Source: Nannobrachium achirus (lineage: Eukaryota; Chordata; Actinopteri; Myctophiformes; Myctophidae). From it: a DNA stretch of 64,000 nucleotides. Each line of letters starts with the position of its first letter. The stretch's first letter is position 1. Of the stretch, positions 1-12,165 are shown piece after piece. The notes below the pieces were generated by a model that saw only the letters and a list, made by a program, of their open reading frames with translations, did not search any database and was not told where the DNA came from. The stretch is from positions 17,499,879-17,563,878 of the forward strand of contig OY997643.1 of assembly GCA_963921795.1 (NCBI GenBank), given 5' to 3'. A program made the position numbers and the translations under genes.

Positions 1-225
1 CCCGCTTCCGCGTCTCACTACACATGCTTTCACAAGAAGGTAATTATAGAGCAAGAGATGCTGACAACGTGTGTATCTATTCTGCATCTAGCATAACCAA
101 TTCAGAGTGAACATTTTTAACTCCAATCTTTGCTTCAGGGGCCAAATGCATTTTGGGGTCCTGCATGAAAGGGTTTTAGAACACTCAGAAAACTGATTTA
201 GAAGACATTTGTAAAATCGGCCTAT

Positions 226-545
226 GTCAGTGGTTCTCAAACTTTCTCATGGCAAGGACCACCAAAATGATATTTATTTGACCGTGGACCCCCATCTCAA
301 AACATTTTGTTCCATGGACCCCCAGAAGCAAAGATTTGAGTTAGAAATGTTCACCCTGAATTTTACTCTTGCCAAATGCTAGATAGATACACACGCTGAC
401 AACCAGCCCAGGGACGTGCAGAGAATGTTAGAGAGGCAGGAGCTGACATTTCTAAAAGGGCCTTTTGGTGAAAATATCGAAAATAGCCGACCTCGCAGAG
501 CGACCCGTTGTGAGCTTTGAGGTCCGCTATTTTCGGTGCTTGATA
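226..545. repeat. hAT-type MITE remnant (CAGTGGTTCTCAAAC end)
   Basis: It starts with cagtggttctcaaactttct followed by caaggaccaccaaaatgat and repeated ggacccccat/ggacccccag phrases. The same left end recurs at about 829, 10243, 17056, 21001 and 30312, and a matching right end (gagccactg) lies near 12452. The CAGTGG terminus is typical of non-autonomous hAT elements, so the class is an inference. Positions 480-534 form a hairpin of the recurrent family described in the findings. Confidence 0.5.
480..534. repeat. Recurrent hairpin copy 1
   Basis: Left arm cgaaaatagccgacctc pairs with right arm gaggtccgctattttcg around a CpG-containing loop. It is a diverged copy of the AATAGCAGATCTACAAGCTC palindrome family. 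Confidence 0.6.
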
Positions 546-828
546 CCACACTGAACTAAGCATAATCAAGTCAATACTGGAGATGTGACGTAACGGCATG
601 GATTTCTACACAGAGAGGGCAGTTCTTTCAACATGAGACACTGCGTGTCTCTTGAATGCAGCCTTCAGGTATGGCATTGAAAGAGGGCTCTAGCCCCCTT
701 TCATGTCTATATGTGCACGTGCCTGCTGACAACACTTGAGGAATGTGGAGCACCAGCAGACTGTTCTCCTTCCCTACACACCCCATCCCTCCCCTCCTCT
801 CCTGTCTCCTCAGATATCTTAGGTCAGT

Positions 829-1012
829 GGTTCTCAGCCTTTTCAGGATGTGACCCCAAAAATAATATTTCAACTGCAGACCCCCACCCTGACAAGCACT
901 GTAGGAGTTGGCATTAGTTTGACTACATGTTCCATTGTGAAAATAGCAGATCTATATGCTCACAACGCCTCTGTGAGATTGTGAGCATGTAGATCTGCTA
1001 TTTTCACAATTT
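829..1012. repeat. hAT-type MITE remnant with hairpin copy 2
   Basis: A tcagtggttctcagcc left end is followed by gaccccaaaaataat and gacccccaccctgac. At 934-1010 lies a near-perfect hairpin whose outer flanks (attgtga and tcacaat) also pair. No right end of the MITE is visible. Bases 546-828 before it hold nothing I recognise. Confidence 0.55.
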
Positions 1013-1053
1013 TGGCCTAGAGCTATTATTTGACAATTTGGCCTATTTTTGAC

Positions 1054-1476
1054 CAGAGGTACTATAAAGGTGAAAAAAACCTGAATTTACTTTGCTTATT
1101 TACTGAATTTAAACTACTCTTATGCCTCGTTCACACTACAGATATATAGTTGAACGTTTTGCTTGGTAATTCAATGTAATCTCAATGGAAACCAGCTTTA
1201 AAGGCTGGGCGTGTCGGCTGTCCTTGGAATCCAGCCTTTAAAGCTGGTTTCCATTGAGATTACATTGAATTACCAAGCAAAACGTTCAACTATATATCTG
1301 TAGTGTGAATGAGGCATTACTCATTGTCCTAATGAAAAGTAACAAGTACAAGTATTTACTTTTTAAATTACTCAAAAGTAAGAGTAAAAGTAGAGCATTT
1401 AAAAATGACTCATCTTACACATCCTCTTGAGTAAATACTCAAGTATTTTTACTCGAGTATTTTCCACCTCTACCAC
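1054..1476. repeat. Possible Tol2-like non-autonomous hAT remnant
   Basis: The right part is rich in AAGTA/TACTCAAGTA phrases and ends gagtattttccacctcta, resembling the subterminal and terminal sequence of Tol2-type hAT elements (CAGAGGTG ends). The left limit near 1054 (cagaggtac) is tentative. A palindromic MITE at 1122-1319 interrupts it. Bases 1477-1765 that follow hold only CACA-rich and unremarkable sequence. Confidence 0.35.
1122..1319. mobile_element. Palindromic MITE (about 198 bp)
   Basis: Nearly perfect inverted repeat: ATGCCTCGTTCACACTACAG at the left is mirrored by its complement ending gaggcat at the right. The arms are about 90 bp around a short asymmetric centre near 1215. 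Flanking TA is compatible with a TA target duplication. It has no coding capacity. Confidence 0.75.
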
Positions 1477-1765
1477 ACACACGCCCAAGCACACGCCATG
1501 CTACGGACATAGTCCGCCGGCCACCCACCCACCAACACACATAGCCAGCCACGCCGGTTTCATCGCTCCAAAAATGAAAAGACCTTCAAAAGAAGGGGCG
1601 ACGCCCACTCCTCTGGTCTGTCTGACTTTGCTCTGTGCTCTCAGTGTTGACAGGATGAGTAGGCCTATTCTCTCTGAAATGGAGGCCAGAGAGACAGTGT
1701 CGTCATGTGAACCAGGCAGGAAGCAGCATTCTTTCACTTTCACTTCTGTGGGTTTATGGTTTTAG

Positions 1766-4700
1766 TAGGGCAGGAGAGAGGGGTCTACCAGCACCCCAAT
1801 GACATTTTTTCGAAACCTGTTTTTTTAGGACCATTATAATGTCTAGTTATGATTTCTGCTTGTTGCCGTGGTCAACTAATGTCCCATGGGGTTCATTTTT
1901 AACCTTTTCTTACATCTATCCCCAATCTGGACCATACAATGGACATAACAAAATGCCTTAACTCTTGAAGTAAACAACATACAGGGACAAATGAACACAT
2001 TTGTCTATATGATTTTGACACAAGGAATTTATTTACATCATCATTTTTAACATTCAAGCACATCTTGACCCTATTTCAGGACAGAAACAGCGAAAAACAA
2101 CCAGAAAATGTTCAAAAACATCTATATTTCTCTTTGTACATATACATATTAAGGTGTATTCTTTTTATACCACTTGTTTTTTTTTAACCCTAATGGTGTC
2201 TAGACAATATTTCTTCTTGTTGCCGGGGTCAATCAACGTGGCTTGGGGTTCATTTTAACCCTTTCTTACACCTATCCCCAAAACAAAAAATAAGATGGAG
2301 ATAATAGAAAATACCATAACTCTTGAAGTAAACAACATACAGAGACAAATCAACACATTTTCCCACATCATTTGCACCCAAGGAACTCATTAACTTAACT
2401 TATTATTATTATTATTAAGATTCAAGCACATTTTGACACTACTTCATGGCAGAAACTGCAAAAGAATTGCAGAAAATATTCAAATCACATCTATTATTTA
2501 TCTTTGTACAACATTTCTAAGGTCACACATCATGTTTCTTAGTACCCTAATGGTGTCTAGTGTCAAAATTTAGTAGTGTTGCCCATGTCCCATGGGGTTC
2601 ATGTTTTTTCCCCAGATATGTTTTCTGGCTTTTATGCCTTTATTGACAGGACAGTAGACTGACAGGAAACGGGGAGAGAGATGGGGAGTGACACGCAGCA
2701 TTTCTGGACGGCTTGGGGATCGAAACAACGACCCACTGCAGGCTACACAAAGCCTACTGTATGTGGGATGCGCCCAGACCATTTTGAATCGATGTCCGTA
2801 AGTTATCAAAGAACAATTTCACTGGTCAGTGTCTTCTATCTCATCAAACTCCACCTCATCCTCTTCCTTATCATCATCATTATCATCACTGAGGACAGCC
2901 AACAGGTCAATGAGAGATATAGGCCGGGAGCCAATTCTGAAATTGGCACAAATTGGTACCACCCAAGGTGACCGTACGTTTTTTACATTTTCGTCTTCGT
3001 ACATGTCTCTAGTTTACATTTTGGTATGATAACCCTTTCTGAGACCCAGCTTAATTGATGTTATCACCCGCTAGAGTCGGTCTCCCATCGACTTTCTATA
3101 CAGGAGGAAAATACCCTGAAAACTTTTTTTTTCTGGGTATTTAAGTAGGATGTGAGGGGTCTAACTAGGGGTTTGTCATGATGCTGAATCCATTGCAAGC
3201 ATTTGTTTTGCACGAAAAACATTCCGTGGGCTAGAAATGGCCTCAGAAAACAATACACGTATGGGTGAGTATTCATGTTAGTTGGAGGCCTTGGTTTTTT
3301 TTCTCTCGTGCTAATCAGTCTAAAAGTGCAAAATTTTGCACAGATGTAGCTCAGGGCATGCTCTAATGATTTAGCTAGGGCGCCCGAGTCGGCGACCTTC
3401 GGGGTCACCACAGCACCCACATAACTCTGAAAAGTGATGACTCATCACTTTTCATCACTAAAGTCGATGGGAGCCCAACTTGATTTGGCCGCTGTGGCGA
3501 CCCCGAATGTCGCAGACTCGGGCGCCCTAGCTAAATCATTAGAGCATGCCATGAGCTACATCTGTGCAAAATTTTGCACTTTTAGACTGATTAGCACGAG
3601 AAAAAAACCCTAAGGCCTCCGACTAACATGAATACTCACCCATATGTGTATTGTTTTCTGAGGCCATTTCTAGCCCACTGAATGTTTTTTGTGCAAAACA
3701 AATGCCTGCAATGGATTCAGCATCATGACAAACCCCTAGTTAGACCCCTCACATCCCACTTAAATACCCAGAAAAAAAAACTTTCCTCCTGTATAGAAAG
3801 TCGATGGGAGACCGACTCTAGCGGCTGATAACATCAATTAAGCTGGGTCTCAGAAAGGGTTATCATACCAAAATGTAAACTAGAGACATGTAGGAAGTCA
3901 AAAATGTAAAAAATGCACGGTCACCTTGGGTGGTACCAATTTGTGCCAATTTCAGAATTGGCTCCCGGCCTAATTGGGGAAGAATTGGCCCACAAGACCA
4001 GACAGGCTCCAAAGTCCCTCCTTCCATCTTCTGCCACCCCTGACCTTCGTCATAGGTTTAGTTCCCCACAAGATTGGCTCAGCTGCTCGCTTGTAACAGG
4101 CCACTCACTCTATAGTTCACCCGCTGGATGTGGTGGATGAGCATATTGGCAGAGGGGCAGGTGGGCAAAATGCACTCTAGACCTGCTGCAGAGGGTCTCG
4201 TCTTCTCCCACCAGTTTATTCAGCATCTTGCTTCTACCATAGTTCACTGATGTATCACGTGCTTGATTTTACATCACACACGCAAAGGCTTATGGCTGCT
4301 CCTGCACTTCTGGCTTCAACTTACACTCATCGCCAAGCATTTCTATCAAAATGTTGCATTATGTATAATGCAACATTTTGAGAGACCAAATTTAGCAATA
4401 ATCGTAACAATCATTCTACAGCCAGCTGGGCAATGAGTGTAAGTTGAAGCCGGAAGTGCAGGAACAGCTGGAAGCGTTCACGTGTGTGATGTAAAATCAA
4501 GCTTGCAAGACATCAGTCGACCAGGCTAGGAGCAAGATGCTGAATAAACTGGTGGGAGAAGACGAGACCCTCTGCAGCAGGTCTAGAGTGCATTTTGCCC
4601 ACCTGCCCCTCTGCCAATATGCTCATCCCCCACATCCAGCGGGTGAACTATAGAGTGAGTGGCCTGTTACAAGCGAGCAGCTGAGCCAATCTTGTGGAGG

Positions 4701-6291
4701 CCTAGACCTATGACGAAGGTCAGGGGTGGCAGAAGATGGAAGGAGGGACTTTGGAGCCTGTCTGGTCTTGTGGGCCAATTCTTCCCCAATCTCTCATTGA
4801 CCTGTTGGCTGTCCTCAGTGATGATAATGATGATGATAAGGAAGAGGATGAGGTGGAGTTTGATGAGATGGAAGACACTGACCAGTGAAATTGTTCTTTG
4901 ATAACTTACGGACATCGATTCAAAATGGTCTGGGCGCATCCCACATACAGTAGGCTTTGTGTAGCCTGCAGTGGGTCGTTGTTTCGATCCCCAAGCCCGT
5001 CCAGAAATGCTGTGTGTCACTCCCCATCTCTCTCCCTGTTTCCTGTCAGTCTACAGTCCTGTCAATAAAGGCATAAAAGCCCGAAAACATATCTGGGGAA
5101 AAAACATGAACCCCATGGGACATGAGTTGGGCAACACTACTAAATCTTGACACTAGACACCATTAGGGTACTAAGAAACATGATGTGTGACCTTAGAAAT
5201 GTTGTACAAAGAGAAATAATAGATGTGATTTGAATATTTTCTGCAATTCTTTTGCAGTTTCTGCCATGAAGTAGTGTCAAACTGTGCTTGAATCTTAATA
5301 ATAATAAGTTAAGTTAATGAGTTCCTTGGGTGCAAATGATGTGGGAAAATGTGTTGATTTGTCTCTGTATGTTGTTTACTTCAAGAGTTATGGTATTTTC
5401 TATTATCTCCATCTTATGTTTTGTTTTGGGGATAGGTGTAAGAAAGGGTTAAAATGAACCCCAAGCCACGTTGATTGACCCCGGCAACAAGAAGAAATAT
5501 TGTCTAGACACCATTAGGGTTAAAAAAAACAAGTGGTATAAAAAGAATACACCTTAATATGTATATGTACAAAGAGATATGTGTTTTGAACATTTCTGGT
5601 CGTTTTTCGCTGTTTCTGTCCTGAAATAGGGTCAAGATGTGCTTTAATGTTAAAAATTATGCCGGAAATGAATTCCTTGTGTCAAAATCATATAGAAAAG
5701 TGTGTTCATTTGTCCCTGTAGGTTGTTTAATCAAGAGTGATGGCATTTTCTGTTATGTCCATTGTATGGTTGAGATTGGGGATAGTTGTGAGAAAAGGTT
5801 AAAAATGAACCCCATGGGACATTAGTTGACCACGGCAACAAGCAGAAATCATATAGACATCATAAGGGTCCTAAAAAACCTGTGGTATAAAAAGAATACA
5901 CCTTAATTTATCTGTACAAAGAGAAGTATAGACGTGTTTTGAACATTTTTGGGTTATTTTTCGCCATTTCTGTCCTGAAATAGGGTCAAGATGTGCTTAA
6001 ATGTAAAACATAACCACTTTAATGAATTCCCTGGGTCAAGATCATATAGAAAAGTGTGTTCATTTGTCCCTGTAGGTTGTTTACATCAAGAGTTATGGCA
6101 TTTTCTGTTATGACCATTGTATGGTTCAGATTGGGAATAGTTGTGAGAAAAGGTTAAAAATGAACCCCATGGGACATTAGTTGACCACGGCAACAAGCAG
6201 AAATCATAACTAGACATCATAACGGTCCTAAAAAAACAGGTTTCGAAAAAATGTCATTGGGGTGCTGGTAGACCCCTCTCTCCTGCCCTAC
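1766..6291. mobile_element. Giant foldback element, arms about 1.67 kb
   Basis: The outer ends are inverted copies (tagtagggcaggagagag at left, ctctctcctgccctacta at right), and similarity continues inward to a centre near 3440 (aagtgatgactcatcactt). Each arm carries 330-380-bp direct repeats containing ccccatggggttcat and caccttaatatgtatatgta; the left arm has about two units and the right about three. The right arm also contains a second foldback (3974-4793). An acidic reading frame with DDNDDDKEEDEVEFDE occurs in both arms (2819-2930 minus, 4790-4889 plus) and may be a captured transposase piece. No intact transposase is visible. Flanking ttt on both sides could be a short target duplication but may be chance. 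Confidence 0.85.
3974..4793. mobile_element. Second foldback element nested in the right arm of the first
   Basis: It begins ggggaagaattggcccacaa and ends with the complement, with the centre at tgttgcattatgtataatgcaaca near 4366. Arms are about 400 bp. It is absent from the equivalent position of the left arm of the host foldback (near 2925-2935), so it inserted after the host arm pair existed. No coding potential was recognised. Confidence 0.8.
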
Positions 6292-6392
6292 TATTTCTGG
6301 GAAATGACCTGCCCTGACCTGCTGTAAAGGAGGAGTGTTCTGGAGTCAACGTGGCACTCTGTTGTTACACTGATAACCATTACAGCCTTTTC

Positions 6393-6394
<2 letters not shown>

Positions 6395-6473
<79 letters not shown>

Positions 6474-6479
6474 TGTGCG
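6395..6479 (+). repeat. (GT)n(GTGC)n microsatellite
   Basis: A GT dinucleotide run turns directly into a GTGC tetranucleotide run. Open frames across it are repeat artefacts. Confidence 0.95.
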
Positions 6480-7085
6480 TCTGGATCTGTTCTTGACAGA
6501 GAGAAAGACAGACAGACTATTTGTACAAACATGTAGTGGCAGGATGTGGTGGACATACAGTAGGATGAGTGATACCGTGCCAAGAATGATAATAGAGTGC
6601 AGTTGCATGAAAGGCCATACAGTTGTTAATGAATGCAGTCACAAGAAAACACCCAAAAGAGCACACATGAAACTGCTGTCTGTGCTGAAAGACATGCACG
6701 CACATACAGTGCAAGCACATTTGAATTTCTTTATGGAGATTTTTGAAGACATGAATTGCGTCAAAATCCAAATATATGAGTCAAAATACAGTGCAAGCTC
6801 ATGATGTACGCCCGTACGGTGTAGGCTAAACACAAGCAGGCTACCAAAACATTATGGAAATATGTTTTCTGTATCGGTGGTTGTGGAAAGTTCTTGTGCA
6901 GTGGTAAACAACTGTGGAGAATGTATGAATGTGGAAAGTAGAATAAGATATCAAATGGCAGAATGTATGAATGTGGAAAGTAGACAAATGGCAAGATATC
7001 AAATGGCAGGTGTGGGCGATTTGCCAAATCAAGCTCAGGCTAGGGTTGCCATCTGCCAATCAATTGGCTATACTGTACTATGCCA
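6480..7085. other. Non-coding stretch with short tandem repeat
   Basis: No gene seen. At 6922-7010 a phrase built on aatgtatgaatgtggaaagtag and atatcaaatggca is repeated about twice. Confidence 0.6.
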
Positions 7086-7463
7086 GCGGTGTCCAAACTT
7101 TTTTCAAAGAGGGCCACATTAGAAAATATTGAAACATCCAAGGGCCGACTATCTCCTGACAAAATGTAATTTCGGTCGGAAGTCACATATGCATCGCAAT
7201 TACAATATTTTAGCTATCATTATCATTATTTATCTTTTGTCAGGTGTGTGCTCTGAATTAAATACAAATAACTAACATTACCAAATGTAACCAGACGTGT
7301 AAGGTAAAACAAAATAGCAGGGAACAAGGAATACTGACAAATTATACAATAATATTGTTTATACTATAAACATCTTGTTTGACGGTGCTGCAGGACCGTT
7401 TGTAGTACCATTTAGGGAGGAAGCTGCGCGCTGTGTCATCGGGCCGCACTTTCCACACCCCTA
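7086..7463. repeat. hAT-type MITE, family CAGGGGTGTCCAAAC, copy 1
   Basis: The left end ggtgtccaaacttttttcaa is followed by gagggccacatt, aagggccgactatctcctga and a right end gggccgcactttccacacccc. A second copy of the same family lies at 9757-10166. The CCAAACT / gggccgcactttggacacccc ends are typical of vertebrate hAT-derived MITEs. Confidence 0.65.
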
Positions 7464-7562
7464 AAGGTTTCTATAGCAGGTGGCCTACTTGTGCCCTATA
7501 ATGTGTAGTTTGGCACTGCACGAGGAAGGCTTTAGTAGAAGACTTTAGTAGAAACCAGACAC

Positions 7563-7716
7563 ACATTTCCTGCCAAATGTCTCTCTGACGACCACAACGC
7601 TGTCGTGCAAGTGCACTGAGACACAAATATGAAACAGATCTGCTATCACATTTCCTGCCAAATGTCTCTCTGACGACCACAACGCTGTCATGCAAGTGCA
7701 CTGAGACACAAATATA
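7563..7716. repeat. Two-copy tandem duplication, about 86-bp unit
   Basis: Both units contain catttcctgccaaatgtctc followed by tctgacgaccacaacgctgt and caagtgcactgagacacaaa. They differ at few positions. Confidence 0.85.
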
Positions 7717-7849
7717 ATATAATAATTTAAATCAGGTCTTAATAGGTAGAATCTTATCTGCTTGTATCATTGAATATGTTATTAACAGTTTGCAAAAAGA
7801 AAAGGCGTGGTGGCACATATTTATACAAAGGAATGCTAAAAGGATAACC

Positions 7850-8840
7850 CAATAAACCGAGACGGGTATGGCTGCAGGCCTGGAGACACCTCCCTCAGCA
7901 GATCTTTCTTGTCAGACCTTTCGTCTCAGAACGGAAGTGTGTGTCGGCGCGCTTCCGGCGCTTACGAGTGACGTCACACAGCAGACTTACAAGCTCACAA
8001 GGCTCACAACGCATCACAAGCGCAACGTTTTGTGGGCTTGTAGATCGGCTGTTTTCGCCAACCAACACTGCCACCGGTACCCAGTCGTTTTTAGAGACAG
8101 CTACATGGATAAATTATTATTGCAGAAAATTCCTCTTCAAACCATTATTGAACACTGGAAAATAACACATTTCTTAATAATTAGTTAATTTATTTTAATA
8201 AATCAGCGGCGAGGCGAGGCGAGGGATCCCCGGGGACCCCCCCTGAGGAGCGGCGGTCCGCGAGAGACACTCCGGTGGAGGGCGGCCGACTCACGGCCAC
8301 CGTGCGGGGGACAGTCGCCGGCGACCCTCCACTGGGCGGGGGTCTCACGGACCGTCGCTGCGGTCGCCCCGTGGTCGGCGGGCGAGCCGGGCGAGGGACC
8401 CCCGCAGGCCGGCCGACTCACGGCCACCGTGCCGGGATGTCTCTCGCGGACCGCCGGTCCTCAGGGGGGGGGTCCCCGGGTGTCCCTCGCCACTAATATT
8501 GATTATTAAAAGTTATTTTTCATTATTAAGAACTTTTTCTTTTTTTTTGTAATGTTATTTTCCAGTTTGAATAAAGGTTTGAAGAGGAACTTTTGGCAAT
8601 AAGAATTAATGCAATAGCCTACTGTTATTTATTATTAAAAGTTACTTTTCATTGTAAAGAAACGTTTTATTTTCCGTGTTCCAAAAAGGCAGACAAGTCA
8701 CAGTACAGTGGAACGCAGCTTCCTTTAAGATGTTTTACCCTGTAGACTTGCCGTTGTACCTGAGACGAGAGGTCTGACAAGAAAGATTTCTGCTGAGAGA
8801 GGTGACTCCACCCCTGCAGCCATACACTCTTGAATAAACC
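7850..8840. mobile_element. 1-kb foldback element with GC-rich core
   Basis: Left-arm phrases (ggctgcaggcctggagacac, cagatctttcttgtcagacc, cctcttcaaaccattattga) recur in inverse order and complement at 8530-8830. The left arm also carries a diverged hairpin of the recurrent family (7981-8055). The core (8206-8493) is a separate, strongly GC-rich inverted repeat. No open frame of recognisable content. Confidence 0.75.
8206..8493. repeat. GC-rich inverted repeat inside the foldback
   Basis: Very GC-rich sequence in an AT-rich setting. Left gcgaggcgagggatccccgg and ggcggtccgcgagagacac mirror right tgtctctcgcggaccgcc and tccccgggtgtccctcgcc. It also contains two copies of gccgactcacggccaccgtg. 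Confidence 0.75.
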
Positions 8841-8994
8841 CAGGGCTTGTTTTTGTGTATTCAGTTCATCAAGACAAAATTTAAAGACAAACGATATACA
8901 GTAATATGCAGAAAACATCATAATACAGTATATGAATAAAGGTACAGAAACACTTGAGGGACGTCTATATGCACATTTTTTATGTGGAAGTTAT

Positions 8995-9057
8995 AGACTG
9001 AATTTCCCCCTTGGGATAATAAAGGTATATATCTATATCTATCTATCTATAGACTAT
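8995..9057 (+). repeat. LINE/SINE-type 3' tail ending in (ATCT)n
   Basis: It reads gaatttcccccttgggataa then taaaggtatatatc and ATCT repeats, a tail common to fish non-LTR elements. No coding part is attached. Confidence 0.5.
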
Positions 9058-9316
9058 AATGTTGCTGTCGGGCAGAAAACTCTTTGTTTTCCCATATTTG
9101 AACTTTTGTTGTGTGTGCAAACTGGCACTTGAGCCAGTAGCATTATAGATATTATAGAAACAGCAGTGACAACACAGAAATGTGTGTGGGCCTGGGAGGA
9201 ATCCATTGGCATAACGACTAAATTGGGGAGAAAAAGAGGGTCCAAAAATAATGTTCATCCCAGAACTAACCAGCGTTGCCAGGCCTGCTTATTATAAAGG
9301 GTTTTTAGGTAAAAAC

Positions 9317-9475
<159 letters not shown>

Positions 9476-9756
9476 GTAGTGGTTCATTTCAAGAGCAGTT
9501 TGCATGTACATGCAAATAAATACACATAGGCCTACATTGCAGTCACACTCACAACCAGTGTTGCCATGCATGCACTGTGACGCAAACACCAATGCAAACT
9601 GGCTTGGCGGACAGGGAAATGACTCAAGTCCTGATGTGTTTTTAATAAAGATGCAGACACATTGGAGGCACATTGCCTGCATGTGTGATTCTTAAAAGCT
9701 GTGTATGCAAATATACATATACCTGTAGTTGTTGTCGGGCAGAAACCTCTTAATGT

Positions 9757-10166
9757 ATGGGTTTCCAAACATTTGAAAATATTAAAACACCTTAGGGCCG
9801 ACTATCTCCTGACATAATTTACTTTCGGTCTATAGCCTAATAAAGGCACATACACATGCAGGCATCACATTTAACAATTTTATTTAACTATCATCATCAA
9901 TACTGTACATCAATGGTCTTTTGTCAGGTGTTTGCTCTGAAAACACAAATTAATTTCACATAACCAAATGTAACCAGACATGCAAGGTAAAAAATTCAAT
10001 AAAATAGCCTGGAAACAATCCAGACAAATAATACTCTGGGAAAATATTCTTGTTTGACGGTGCTGGCGGGCCGTTTATAGTACAATTTAGGAATGAAGCC
10101 GAGGGCCGTGTAAAAGTTGTCCATCGGGCCGCATTTGGCCCCCGGGCCGCACTTTGGACACCCCTG
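9757..10166. repeat. hAT-type MITE, family of 7086-7463, copy 2
   Basis: It shares agggccgactatctcctgac, tcttttgtcaggtgt, aaatgtaaccagac and the right end gggccgcactttggacaccc with the first copy. Confidence 0.65.
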
Positions 10167-11457
10167 GTATATGCACAGCAGCCTATTGGAGAAAAGTTTT
10201 GTATCTTCTCTTCTCACTTCCTTCAAAGGTGTTCCATTCCATGTAGCTCAGTGGTTCTATTTCAAGGACCCCCTTAACTCACAAATGGACCCATACGGGT
10301 CCATTTACAAACCACAGTAGTACTTACCCTATGTTTTTACAGCGGGCAACAGACAACGACTCTGGGCGATGTTTTCCAAAAGTTACATTGTTTTCATGTT
10401 ATTTCCATGTTTTCCACTATGGCCTCATCACCTGCTATTGCCAGTAGTTGTGGGGTCCCATTGACAAATAACACACTTTAGGAAAATACAGCTGCCTGCT
10501 GTTAAAAGGCAACATCAGCATACTACAGTAACCAATTGGCAAACCCTTATACAGTCATGTGACTGTTCTCATGCATTTTCTCCCCAGGGTAACTCAAAAT
10601 GAATTGAAGCTGATCTGAAACTGAAGCTGTTTATCATTTTTGCCACAGGATGGGATCTGTAGTGCTGCTTGCACTGTCTCCAGCTGTCCACAGAGTCCAT
10701 TTGGAAGTTTTTCCCAGGGTGTCACAAGGGAGGGGGGAGGGGGGGGAGTGGGACTGAGTTACCAGGGCCCAAGGTGGAGGGTCCTTAATTATTTTATACT
10801 TTAGCTATTGAAGAATAGCAGATATACAAGCTCGCAGCGCGGCACTTAGTTAAAGCACAAAATAATTGTTCAGGGGCAACTGGCCCAGACCTGTAGTCTA
10901 TAAGTCACCTTACACTAGTTCTTAGACTCACACTTTTTCATGTCAAGGACCGCCAAATTGTATTTGGCCGCAGACCCCAGGGGCCAGGGAGGGACCCCCA
11001 GAAGAGAAGATTTGTGTTAAAAAATTACACCCAAGCGCAATGCACCTGGATTAGCTTCTTCCGGGTGCTTCAAAACGCCATTCATTTCAACTTGCATTGA
11101 AATGAATAGCTGGGAGTGGGTCTGCTGTCCGCTGTCTATATAATATATAACTCTATGCTTGCAGCGCAACGCCGGCACACTGTGAGCTTGTGTTGTGTAT
11201 TGTGGGGGTTTGAGGCCTCTCTGCCCACGGAAACAAATGTAAGGGTTGGTTTTATTGAAGAGACGGGGAATACGGGTTAGAGACAGATGTAGCTTCCATG
11301 GTGAACCCTCCAACAGAACCAAGCTCCAGCAGAACTGTCTCTGACCACAACAGACCAAAGTGTGGAGATTTGGGCTAGCTTTTATTCCCAGTGTCTATGC
11401 ACATGCATGCTAACTTCTAAGTTTGTGCATGAGGTGTGTGCGTTAGACTGTCTACAG
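10167..11457. other. Repeat-derived intergenic stretch
   Basis: No gene seen. It holds partial ends of the CAGTGGTTCTC MITE family (10243-10320 and about 10920-11010) and one half of the recurrent hairpin at 10811-10840. The rest is unrecognised. Confidence 0.5.
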
Positions 11458-11961
11458 CAGGGGTGGGCAACTTTGATGATGGCGAGGGCCACTATATTTC
11501 CACCTTCACTCCAGAGGGCCACATTGCATATTGCTACGTCCTACTTTGCCATTCTAGTATCTCATACAAAGACGCAAAAATAGCAGATCTACAAGCTCAA
11601 AACGCATCGCGCTGCAATGCATTTTGAGCTTGTAGATCGGCTATTTTTGAATTATTTTTTGTTATTCTTTAATTGGAAACCTGAAATGTAACATTTTGAT
11701 TCAATTTCAAACGCATTTAGTTATATACTCATGTTAACTTTATGAATCTAAATACAAATACATTGGGCATTAAAAAAATACATTTTAATACCACTATACT
11801 AGTCATTAAGCTACTAATATAGACCGATGGAATTAAAGCAGGTCATGTTTGGAATTTTAAGAGCTGAAATCAATAATATATCAGTATTCCGGTATTAACC
11901 TGCGGGCCGCATTAAGTGGAGGTGGGAGCCGCATGTGGCCCCCGGGCCGCCAGTTGCCCAT
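11458..11961. repeat. hAT-type MITE, family AGGGGTGGGCAACTTTGATG
   Basis: The left end gggtgggcaactttgatgat and the right end gggccgccagttgcccatg are inverted. Its subterminal ccactatatttccac..ctccagagggccac is the sequence that became a 30-bp tandem array at 63741-64000. A complete hairpin of the recurrent family lies inside it at 11575-11649. A related 3' remnant is at 22917-23190. Confidence 0.7.
11575..11649. repeat. Recurrent hairpin copy inside MITE
   Basis: Left arm caaaaatagcagatctacaa and right arm ttgtagatcggctatttttg pair almost perfectly. The inner arms (gctcaaaacgcat and atgcattttgagc) also pair. Confidence 0.8.
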
Positions 11962-11984
11962 GTATGGTCTACAGTAACCTAAAC

Positions 11985-12057
11985 AAATGTGTGTGTGTGC
12001 GTGCGTGCGTGTGTGTATTGTGTCCTGTGCTCCAGGGAGTAGGGGCCCAGTGTGTGC

Positions 12058-12116
<59 letters not shown>

Positions 12117-12165
12117 CAGTGCTGCTGCGTGTGTGTGTGTGTGTGTGTGTGTGTGCTCGGTGCTG
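11985..12165 (+). repeat. Compound GT microsatellites
   Basis: Two GT runs are separated by a 30-60-base unit ending in gctc(a/g)gtgctgc. Confidence 0.9.

Noticed and set aside
2681..2971. Open frames at 2681-2971 and 4667-5020 as genes
   Set aside because: They are mirror images in the two arms of the foldback and read the opposite strand of the acidic frame.
8206..8493. Ribosomal RNA fragment suggested by high GC
   Set aside because: No recognisable 18S, 5.8S or 28S motif; the segment is an inverted repeat inside a foldback.
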